NCBI GenBank assembly: GCA_037179515.1
Contig: JAXCGZ010020993.1
Span: 36,717 to 100,716 of the forward strand
Direction: 5' to 3'
DNA from: Halocaridina rubra
Lineage: Eukaryota; Arthropoda; Malacostraca; Decapoda; Atyidae
Length of the DNA: 64,000 nt
Shown: positions 12,481-64,000 of the stretch, one piece after another
How positions within the stretch are numbered: position 1 is the first letter of the stretch
Layout: every line of letters starts with the position of its first letter
Position numbers and translations under genes: made by a program
Notes under the pieces: generated by a model
Databases searched by the model: none
Seen by the model: the letters and a program-made list of their open reading frames with translations, nothing else
Told to the model about the DNA's origin: nothing

Positions 12481-13930
12481 AAAGTCATTTGAACTATTGG
12501 TAAAGGGCTCTTTTTGCAGGATATATGTAAATACTCTTTTGTGTGGAAATAGTAAACCCCTAAAGGGCGGAGTACCCTTTGCGGTGCAAAACCTCAGGAT
12601 GGGCATCGAAGACCTCGAGAGAGGAAGGGAAAATGAATTTCATCCATAGTTCTGAGACGCCAGAGTTCCTAAAAAAATACATGGAATTTGTTTGTTTCTT
12701 TGCATATAATCTTTATAACTGTAAAAAAAAAATACAGAAAATGAGAGAAAGAACAGTAGGAATGTTGGAATGAAATCTGTGACATGTGATTTTGCAGTCT
12801 GAGCTTCATGTTGGAAAGTGAGAGTGACATCTCGTTCCTCTCATTTGCCAGTCATATCTCTAAATACATCACTCTTTCTGTGTGATTACACACTGAACCT
12901 CATTCACGCATTGTTAGTAATGTATATGTGGAAAAAAATGCCAAAAACCACCTGATAACCACAGGAATGCCATGGCAACTTGACTGGTCCTATTTAAAAA
13001 AACCTATCTTGGGAAAAGATTCAGCCAGGAAGATTACATACTGAAAATTGCTAAGTGAAGAAACCATTCACTTTCAGTTTTAAGGAGATACTGAAAGCGC
13101 CAGTTTTTCAAAAAAGAAACCAACCTGTAGATAGGGATATGCTGGCATGGGGGGGGGTCTTTCCTGTGAGCAAAATTACATAAATACTCTTTTATTAAGC
13201 CAACTACCATGCCACATTAGGTACACCTCTTTTTGTCCCCAACAGAACGTTAGGAAGGGCATCCAGCCTTAATTTCTCAACTTCAAATACTTCTCTGTCT
13301 ACCTCCAATTGGGAACTAGATGTGACACGAAAATTGTTTTCTTGAGAACAGAACATTGTTGCCACGTGGTCTTAATAATTGAGGAGTGCATAAACTGACA
13401 CCTTTATATAAACATTCCAACTGCCTTCCATATTTTATAAAATGACATCCATAGTATCCCTCATTAACATGCAAGACAACAAACAGTCATCATCATTGCT
13501 TACCCTATGTAGACTGTACTATGTGAGCACTGTTCACACGATATAATGCCCCATTAAGAATGAAATTTTTTTTATACCAATCTCCTTTTTTACTACCAAT
13601 TCACACTTGCCAATATTTAAGCCATTGCCTATTCTTCCCAGAAGCATATGCTTTGCTTTTATTCAGTACACAAGATTCTTCCACCGTCAGATTTCCCATC
13701 TGCAACCATAGTTTCAGCCTAATTGCTCTAAAAGTATCAGCTTTGTTCACCGATATTATAGCCCTAGTAAGCTTGTTAGCACTTTTGCTATGTATTTTCT
13801 TGCCCTGCATCCATTGGATTTTCAATTACAATTCAAAAAATTTTGCTCTTGAAAATTGCTCTGTAAATAGTTTCAAAAGGTACCAACTCACCCAGCTCTA
13901 TTCTATATAAAAGTACTATGCAAAAGCCTC
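12481..13930. other. Intergenic stretch, mostly unassigned
   Basis: No gene seen. GTTAGGAAGGGCATCCAGCC at about 13,250 is a fragment of SINE family 2 in plus orientation. Confidence 0.45.
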
Positions 13931-16620
13931 AAGCCTCCTTGTAGAGGGTGCACCAAAGTCGAAATACATAATCATTTAACAGGAGACACCGTCACCCCAT
14001 CCCTTACTTGACCCATACCTGGTTTACCCCCACTGCTTCACCTTGTAGTAATCCCTCTCAACCTGTCCTAGTCTGAAGCACTAAGCATGTGCGGGAAAAA
14101 TCCCTTAGGGCTGCGTCATTCCTTCACAATCTCTCTCCATCTAATCTCTTGCACTCTTTTCCATTCAATGACAAAACTGCATGCATCCAGAGCTCCCTTC
14201 TCTCAATCTCATTCTAGGTTTTTCTATCGGCCTTACTCCACTTACCTCTGATCACCACTCTCTCTTTGCTATTCAGTCATTCATTCTTTCCACAGGCTAC
14301 TAACTCAGCTCTCTATTGTATAACTTATCAGCCAGCTATCTTTTAGTGCCAATTCTCTGCCTCCACTCTACATTTTTTACTCTATCCAATCTTGACACAT
14401 CTATCAAATTTCTCATATACCTCATTTGCATTACATTCAGTCAACTTGCTTCATTCTATCACTTTCTAAGTTTCTGCAACATACAATACCATAGGCAAAA
14501 TCACTCCTCCACACAAATTTCAAGTGGCACTTAATTCCTAATTTGTTATTTTTAATCACACAAATTATCCCACATTCATTTAACTTGATTCCTTCATTCT
14601 GCAACACCTCTTAGCATATACTCCCTCATTTATCACTACATGCAACACCGGATACTTAAAACTTTTAACTTCCACGAAAATCTAATTGTTACTCACATTC
14701 AACTTGACACCATCAACATTCTCTCTATAGTGCGTAACTATTTTTACCCTTATCATTTCGTAACTTCTCTCTCTCACGCATCTATCAAACTCAACAACAA
14801 ACCTTTAATTACCCTCAGAATTTGTTACAAGCATAGTGGTATTTGCAAACCATATTTTTTCACTTCCAACCTTGACACAATTCAACATGTAAATAAAACC
14901 GATAATGCTCACTTTTCCCGACTCTAAGCACATACTCTGCTACTCGTGTATATGCCTTAAAACACTTTCAACAGACTTCCTCTTATTCCATGTAATTGCA
15001 ATGTGCTCCTCATTGCTTCTCTATCATTTTAAAATATGCTTGTCCTAGTCAATGAAAACCCAACACTCATCCCTATCTTTTTCTGTATACTTCTCACACA
15101 CTTGTCTTACCAGAAATACATAATCCCTTCACTTTTCCTCTCCTATACCCAATCTCTATTCCTCTTCAAATTTTCGCCAACACTCACCCAAATATCTTAC
15201 TAACGGCAATCTAAATCATCTGAAACTATTACATTTACAACTTTCTACCACCTCCTTACATAGTGGGAGTATACATGTGGTCCTCCAATCAGTTGGGACC
15301 TCACCCTCCATTCCACAATGACTCCATTTTAGTCTGGATTCCACATACCACCTATTTAATCCAGGTGCCTAACCAGCTTTGATTACTATCAGTGTCACTG
15401 ATACCACTTCCCTTATATTTTCCATCTCATTTTTCTCACCTATCAGCAGCATTCTCCAAATATCTCCCATAGCCAGTCACCACCTCTCTATCATCCTCCA
15501 TATGCAACAAGAACTCTCATTACTTAGCTAATCTCACTCTCACCTCCCTCTCATCCACTCGTAACTCACATTGCTCCTTTTACCATATTCTTCCTACTAA
15601 ACTCATTGCAGTGTTTTCAATTCTTTCCAGTACTTTTTAATTCTTTTCAGAAAAACATCTCTACCTCACATCCTCCTCTCATTTTTCTTTCTCACCACCA
15701 GCTTCACTAACCCCCTGCCTCTTCACCATGTACCTCTCAGGTGTCCTCATTTCCTCTATATTAATCTAAACAGCATATGTGTGTTTATCTGCCATTGCTG
15801 CACTCGCCTTTTCATTCCACTAATCACTAGGTATCCTTCAGCTTCCATCCATCTCATTCCACACTTCAAAACTTCTTTCATAAAACCACTTCATTCGCCT
15901 TCCACTTCCTCCTCCATCATCTTTCATAACATACTACAGACTTGCTTGGTACTTTACATTCTTCTCAACCTTAACATCTCAGTCATTTACAGCATTTTTA
16001 ACTCCACCTCTCATTCACTGTTTTTCTTTCAACTGGCAATGGCAAGACATTCTATCACTCACTCTAACCTATCCAACAGTGTAACATTGATCCTCTTGAT
16101 CACCACTACATAATACAACAAGGCCCCATCTGCTACTTGACAACTATCCACTCTGGCCCACGATACTTATGCAGATCTTTCCTCTTAAAACACAGTATTA
16201 GCAATCCCAAGTTTTCTTGGTATACATCTTTTAGTACTTTCCCTCTAAATTTACTCCTAGGCATTCCATACTATCAAATAACACCATCCACTGCTTCATC
16301 TCCTATTCTGACATTTTTATCACCCAGCAACACTATATTCACATTCATTCCACACCCCTGCACACAATGTATATCGATCCAAAAAAAGTTATTTTCCTTT
16401 TCACTGCCAGGACCATATGCAACCACACTCGCATCCCAATCTAATGGTTGCAAAATGCTCGATGAAGCTTCCTTCCATTTAACCTCTTCCTTACGCAGCT
16501 TCTTACTTAACACAGAGGGCATTTCCTCAGCCTCTTATCTCTCTTACTCTAGATACCCAAACTACCACAATCCCCACGACTCATCTATTTCCATTCAACT
16601 TTGTTTCACTTATTAGTTAC
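13930..16620 (-). mobile_element. Long decayed LINE with endonuclease and reverse transcriptase
   Basis: Minus-strand translation near 16,520-16,270 gives VVAYGPGSEKEN and then NVNIVLLGDKNVRIGDEAVD, the AP-endonuclease LGDxNARxG block with its usual YGPG upstream. Around 14,840-14,620 it gives LVTNSEGN, FVVEFDRCVRE and KSFKYPVLHV, matching the reverse transcriptase palm end (L-V-A-D-S, FDRVC, CFKYLG). Near 14,500 a decayed LYVAETCRK matches A-L-Y-G-A-E. Frames are broken many times. The plus strand is correspondingly pyrimidine-rich with spurious open frames. This is the largest element in the intergenic region. Confidence 0.7.
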
Positions 16621-19399
16621 ACATCCATTTTACATCTCACATACGATTATTAATGTACAGTATTACACAAGTTTTCTTTCTGCATAGCAGTCAGGCTTAT
16701 TTTCACTCTACAGCAGAGACTAAACTGGTCAACATATTATTTTTGTAAGAAAAGACAGCTTTGCAGATATCTAAACCCCACAATTTACAAATATATCTGT
16801 AAAAACTGTGTTGTAGCCGATTTCATAGACTAAAACTTAGTAAATGTAACTATGCTCAATTTTTTTTTCATTTAGTCACACAAGTGGGAAACTGCTTAAC
16901 AGATCATTATACATTTTGTTCACTATATACGTAAACCCTAATGACAGTTTTGTTGTTGTTGTTGTTGTTTGAGGTTAAAGCCAACCTGTTGGCACGGGCC
17001 CTTGTTCAAAGAACGGCCCGTAGGTTTCATGCTATGTAATTTATGTACATGATATAAGTTGCTGATTAACTTGCTTAACTTATAGAAATAACTAGTCTTA
17101 TAGGTAATACAGTTCACGATGCTCAAAAAGCAGTTTTAAATCAACTGAGTACCTCATAAAATTATCTTACAATTCAGTAAGGACAACCAGCCTAATATCC
17201 CCAGCTCCATGTCTGTGTCCATCTGCATTTGTATGAGGACTAATTGAGACACATGAAACTAAGATTGCAATTCAGTAAACAGGTGGATAATCTCCTAAAC
17301 ACTAAGAGACATAAAGCTGTTCTAGCTCTCCTGGCTACTCTTGCTGTCAATAATACGAGAGAGAGAGTGTGTGTGTGTGTGTGTCTGGAAATTATTTACC
17401 AAAATTATCACAACATCCATTAAATAAGGATATACAGTATAACAAGGTAACTAAAGTAACACCGTAATTGCGTCTTAATTTTTAGGCTGAAAATTCCAGC
17501 TTCATTTTTTTTTTTTTTCCTACCTGGCATTTGTAATTTTTCAGCTCATTAAAATTCCATTAATATTTTCATATATTTCTGGAAAATAATTTTTTCAAAG
17601 CAAAACTGGATGTTTCTACTCAAAGTCTTTTCCGTACCTGTTCACTGAATAATATTTTTGTTAACTTATATTATTGTCACTTTAGACCCCACTTGGGGGT
17701 CGAACCAGATTGAAGCTGGGGTATTAAGGCTGGTGGTCCTTCCTAACACCCCACCATGGCCTCAAACCCGGATCTGTCACTTCCTAAGTCAAGTATTTTA
17801 CTGCTATGCTACTGCAATCACCTGCTAATAACTAATATAAGAGCTGCACTTGAGGTATCTGTAAACTACAAGATTTACCCTATAGATATAAATTTACAGC
17901 AACATATTTAGAAAGGGAAATAAACTTCAAGGTAATGGAAAAGTAAAAAACTGAAGTAAGAAATCTAGTTTCTTAATTACCATCTCCATATTTTTATTAA
18001 ATTTCGTATTATAATTATGAAACTGAGAAAGAACTCTCCATTCCAATACCCCTAAACAGTAATGACATTTCTCAAAGGCACAAGTAAACTTAATTAGTAA
18101 ATCTCTGTTTGTTTTAGTAAATCTCTGTTTAGGTGGAATTCCTCATACCTTTAACTAATAAAAACTGTCATATAATGCACTACAATTAAAAGTATCATCT
18201 CTATTTACAAATTAAGAAATTGCAGTAGTGTCATGAGGATCTCTTTGAGGTCGAGAATGATAATACAGAGTACGTGCAAAAACTAGCCTTAACAAAGTAC
18301 ATTCCCCATTTCCAAATACATATGTCCCTCATTTTCCATGGTCATTTGATTCTACTGCTACCCTCAGACTTGGAGTGGCAAATTTGTTGTAGGTCCACCC
18401 TCCAGAGCTGCAACTTAGAAGTAGCAAAAGAGGACAAACTGCCACAACCAACAACTGCCCCTCACGGGGTAAAAGAGCCTGGGAGAGGTTTCAGTCACTC
18501 GGCCAGTTACCTCATCTCTCAACAAAACAGATGGTAAAACAATTTTTTTTCTATCCCGTTTAGTGACTCTCTGGCAGTTATTTCTTAAAGCCATCTTCCA
18601 GCCAGGGACACAGAAAAACCTAGGAAACCTTTTTGGCTGTACATAAGCAGATACAACACCAATAAGATGTACACTCCGTTAGAGCTCAATGGGAAAGCCT
18701 GAGATCAGTATTGCTTTCCTTAGGGACTCATGGCTATTCGGCTATGCAGCTCTGGGAACAACAACCATTACAACCCTCATGAATCAATCTAGTGAGTTTA
18801 AAAGCCTTATAAAAAAAGTCTGAACTTCACATATAACCTACTCCCAACTTCTGTACAGAATACTTAATCATGCCTAAAGAATGAAACTGAACTTGACAGT
18901 CACAAGTCAATTATATGTAAAAGGAGGACAGTAAATGCTAAATGTATATTTTGGAGAAAAAGTTTCTGAATTTTCCTTTAATATTTTCTAGCTATGTATA
19001 GTCAAATCAGACCTATTAAAACTGTAAAATGCTAGCAACTGTATATCAGTATTGGACATTAACTCTATCATCTGAATACTAAATTTTACAGTTCCCTAGG
19101 TAATAAATCTGTTAAAAGCTGATAAAATATTACCTTAATTTTGCAAGTACTATGATTGTACAATATCTATAATGTGACAATGTATATTTCCATAATAGTG
19201 AACATCAGAGTAAACCAGATGTAACGGTTTTACTATAATAATCTATATACAGTAGATAAATTATTTGTTCATGAATCCATTAAAGTTAAACAATTACCAA
19301 GATTGCCTCAACAAGGATGACAATTTCACTTTCACACATTTTACCAAAAACTTAAAATTCCTCACGAAAGATGATATTCCTTGGATATAACATGACAGT
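16621..19399. other. Intergenic region between the decayed LINE and the p53 3' end
   Basis: No gene recognised. Contains a short (TTG)n at 16,950, (GA)(GT)n at about 17,355-17,385 and one SINE copy. The block 18,300-18,800 is less AT-rich but has no splice-bounded frame. Confidence 0.45.
17672..17826 (-). mobile_element. SINE family 2 (tRNA-derived)
   Basis: In reverse orientation: CAGTAGCATAGCAGTAAAA at the A-box side, GGGTTTGAGGCCATGGTGGG at the B-box position, then GAAGGACCACCAGCCTTAAT and CCCCAGCTTCAATCTGG. The same body recurs at 35.6, 36.6, 37.0, 41.0, 41.4, 45.8 and 58.8 kb. Confidence 0.65.
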
Positions 19400-19405
19400 T
19401 TTATT
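19400..19405 (-). terminator. p53: Poly(A) signal of p53
   Basis: AATAAA on the minus strand lies about 32 bp after the p53 stop codon. It is the closest canonical hexamer. A short 3' UTR or use of a more distal signal are both possible. Confidence 0.5.
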
Positions 19406-19436
19406 AGCTAAGCAACGAAGAATTCCACTACAATTG

Positions 19437-60754
<41,318 letters not shown>

Positions 60755-60813
60755 TGAGTTAAAGAAACCTGGTAAATGTCAGTTCGTCTCAGAGAGCACT
60801 GTCTTGGTGTAGG

Positions 60814-60847
60814 TGCTGAAAAGTACCTGACACTTTATTAATATATA
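60814..60847 (-). promoter_or_regulatory. p53: Core promoter of full-length p53: TATA box and initiator
   Basis: On the minus strand TATATATTAATAAAG begins at 60,847. TTTCAGCACC, close to the arthropod initiator TCAKT, places an A at 60,817, 30 bp downstream. This spacing is the canonical TATA-to-start distance. Transcription from 60,817 would give a 5' UTR of about 63 bases before the ATG at 60,754. The site was read by eye; no scoring was done. Confidence 0.5.
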
Positions 60848-61434
60848 TGTTGGGAAACCACGGGAAAGGCCACGCAGAAAGGCTAACACCCAACCCACCC
60901 AACAGGAGTAGAAGACGCCACTGTTATGATGCGGCGAGCTGGAGAGTCGCTCAGGGTCAGGTTCAGGGTAAGAAGCGGCAGATTTTTTACTTTAAAATTG
61001 GAGTATTACCCTAAGACCAACTCGGAGATGAGCGCGCAGATAAAAGAAATGGAACATTTAAAGTATTTATTTATTTATATTTTTAGTTTTCATGTGTCAT
61101 AATTTATGGGAAAAATCGAAAACGTAAAATTTAAAATATACTTCCACAAATTGACCATTTGAACTACTTTGAAAATAGCGTAAGCTCATGTCATCAACTT
61201 TATGTTTAATTAAAGGTAAATTTAATTATTTGAAATGGTTCTTGAATATTTGTTATGCAAGTAATATACAGAATATATTAACCAAAGAATTTTCCAATGT
61301 AATTTTGTAATCATTTAACAATTGTAAATATTGTACATTTGACATTTAAAAAATAAAAGAAAAAAAATTCCTTGATAAAAAAAAAATATATAATGTTATT
61401 TAAAGAAAAAACATGCAAATGCCTACATCTACAC

Positions 61435-61717
<283 letters not shown>

Positions 61718-62117
61718 AATGGCATTTGTCAGCTAGCGCGAGATTTAAGTTTTTTACCCTAAAATTCTAAAATTCACCCAAACTATGTTCTAGGTAAAAG
61801 TGTAGCTAAGCAGAGCCAGACCGGTGTCACCATGTCGCTTTAACGTGTATACATCTTAGTAAGAACATATAACGCAATTATTGTTATTAAAGTATACTTC
61901 ACACAATAAGAAATATCCATTTAGCGAATAACTTTGCAAAATAGTGGACTTAATGCTTGGAACGAAGCCATATTATTGTTCTTACGTCTGGCAAGGTAAC
62001 GGTTACATGAATGAACTTGCAGAAAGTCAATACAGTATACGCAAACGCAAGGCATTCTGGGAATTGAATCATTATCTGGTTAGAACTAGTAACAAGTAAA
62101 TGGAAATAAATATACTG

Positions 62118-62120
<3 letters not shown>

Positions 62121-62160
<40 letters not shown>
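62121..62160. repeat. (CT)n microsatellite
   Basis: About 20 CT units. Confidence 0.95.
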
Positions 62161-62164
<4 letters not shown>

Positions 62165-62716
62165 GATTATAAAATCATCTTGCCACTTTTTACTCATCTA
62201 ATTACTTACTTATGTATGAGTACATGTGTTTATGTATTGTATATGTATATCTATATACATTTATGTATATGTATATAATTTTTATTTATGTATTTTATTC
62301 ATTTATTTTTTTACTTTCCTGTAAGATTATGGTCCCCATATTCTGATATTCTAGGGTCACTATCTATATTGATGCCAAGAATAATAATGATTTATCTTTT
62401 GAACGCTTAAGATTAACTTTTGCAGTTAATTCAAGTCAGGTAATAAGTGACTTGAGTCATACCACTTATCAGTAGTTGATATAAATATAAAATGTTAAAT
62501 GTAAAGTGATGATTGCTATATCATATATTTCTTTAAATGCTTTGCAATGATATCGTCTGCATGTATTACATGAAAGCATGCAAAATAATTGAAACATTGT
62601 ACTTAGTTATTGATATAAACGTACCCAAATGTATGACGTAAAGCGTATGTATGCATATCATCGGGTGTGCCCGAGTGCGCAGGTCCCCCCATCTTACAGT
62701 TATTTGATAATAATAA

Positions 62717-62768
62717 TCGTCCTAGCCCTTAGTTGAAAAGGGAGTTCGTGACGTAAAACCAAATCCAT
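62717..62768 (+). mobile_element. tRNA-derived SINE, family 1, 3' fragment
   Basis: CGTCCTAGCCCTTAGTTGAA then AAGGGAGTTCGTGACGTAAA, matching the 3' end of the other family 1 copies. Confidence 0.65.
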
Positions 62769-62895
62769 CCATCCAATGATAATAATAATAATAATAATAA
62801 TAATACTAATAATCATAATCATACATACATACATATACCTTGGCTGTTTCCCCCTTTAATTGGGGGGTAGCCGACATCAAAAAAGGAAAACAGTT

Positions 62896-62948
<53 letters not shown>

Positions 62949-62955
62949 TAATAAA
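62896..62955. repeat. (AAT)n microsatellite
   Basis: About 19 units with one AAC change near the right end. Confidence 0.9.
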
Positions 62956-63496
62956 AACCGAGTCTAGGCTTGAGGCTGGTACAGAACTGAGTTCACCCAG
63001 TGACCTGGAGACCATTGATGTGTAACACACTCGCTATATCTATCTGTCTATCTCTCTTTATCAGTCTATCTATATTTCTTTGCATTCATCTATTGAGAGT
63101 TATTTGGCTATCTTTGCTATCTTGACTTCGCAGAGTAGAAAATAAATAAAAATAAGTATTATGTTTATTTCTACGTACGTATGAACATTATGGTGTGTGT
63201 ATTTACCTAATAATGTTCACTGGAGAGATCCCAATATGCTCCAAATCCCATCTCCTGTTCGGTTCCATATTTCATTGCTCGTTTAATACTTATCACATCT
63301 TTCCTTAAAACTATAACTGTTTAGTATTTATCATTTTCTGGCTAAACGAATTTGTGTTGCCAGCTCATCTCTTACATACTGAGATGGACGTTTTCTTATG
63401 AAGATTCAAAGTTTGATCTGACGCTCTAGAACTACCTAGATATCAAACCGTCACCCCGACCAAACCATGGAAGAATTGTTTTTTTTTTTTTTATGA

Positions 63497-63690
63497 TTGT
63501 GACACCAGGACGGGCCAAAAAATAAAATAAAAAATAAAACAGCCCCCACCGAGCCTGGGCACGAAGAATACAATAAGTAAAAAGTAACAGAGATGGAGAG
63601 TGTAAAGACTTGTCAGATGTGAAGGGATAAGAAGAGGTGTGTAATGAATATCCAAGAATATTCAGTGTTATCAAATCCCTCTCTTTTTTT
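63497..63690 (-). repeat. Interspersed repeat family R, copy
   Basis: Complement of ACACCAGGACGGGC, GAGCCTGGGCACGAAGAATA and AGTGTAAAGACTTGTCAGAT followed by GAATATCCAAGAATATTC matches the copies at 48.4 and 61.4 kb. Confidence 0.55.
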
Positions 63691-63967
63691 TTTTTAGTTT
63701 CGAGTGGTGGTAAGTCTAACTCCTTCAGTCTTTTCTCATAACTGAGATTACGTATCTATGTCACCCGTGTGTGTGTGTGTGCGTGCTTTCCTTATGTGTG
63801 TTTTTGGATTCGGAATGTATACGCAATCCTCTTTATTCATTAACGCGACATTTTTTTGGCGTACGCATGCGAGTATGTGGGCTTCCATCATCATCATGCG
63901 TTTGCTTTTCTTAAAGCCGCAGCCACCATTGATTGACGGGGCTCAGGAAGCATTAGGACCTGAAGTT

Positions 63968-63972
<5 letters not shown>

Positions 63973-64000
<28 letters not shown>
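63973..64000. repeat. (CA)n microsatellite at the window edge
   Basis: At least 14 CA units, continuing beyond the window. Confidence 0.9.

Noticed and set aside
13560..16616. Several plus-strand frames of 100-160 residues
   Set aside because: Antisense shadows of the decayed LINE on the minus strand, caused by its purine-rich coding strand.

Overview
The window is eukaryotic, arthropod, and most likely from a decapod crustacean. Genes are cut into short exons by GT-AG introns. Long pure (TA)n arrays recur every few kilobases. Short TTAGG/CCTAA motifs (the arthropod telomere unit) are scattered through it. The interspersed DNA is Tigger/pogo-type DNA transposons and their deletion derivatives, tRNA-derived SINEs and decayed LINEs. 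The species assignment is inference.

The main gene is a complete p53-family transcription factor on the minus strand, from a TATA/initiator promoter near 60.85 kb to a stop codon at 19,437. I assembled 11 coding exons by hand. Every junction has GT-AG borders and every reading phase agrees, giving a predicted protein of 727 residues. The order is: acidic/hydrophobic activation peptide, Gln-rich region, Pro/Gln linker, p53 DNA-binding domain with all four zinc ligands, basic NLS, tetramerisation segment, and a long Ser/Asn-rich tail. Two further exons that begin with ATG lie inside the gene, at 53.9 kb and 51.5 kb. Both end in good donors in phase 0 and can join exon 3, so the locus may make three proteins that differ at the N-terminus (full length, a short delta-N form, and a form with a new 110-residue N-terminus).

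At the left edge (885-6,711, plus strand) are the last exons of a second gene, convergent with p53. It encodes a very basic Ser/Pro/Arg-rich tail that I cannot assign to a family.

Between the two genes (6.7-19.4 kb), and inside the p53 introns, lie decayed LINEs (7.7, 12.0 and 13.9-16.6 kb), a tail-to-tail pair of Tigger elements inside one (TA)n array (23.4-26.5 kb), three related deleted Tigger-like elements each bracketed by (TA)n (9.7, 26.6 and 27.8 kb), several MITE families, at least three tRNA-derived SINE families, two minisatellites and about two dozen microsatellites. The 15-kb last intron of p53 holds much of this material. No rRNA gene, intact tRNA gene, CRISPR array or prokaryotic feature was seen.
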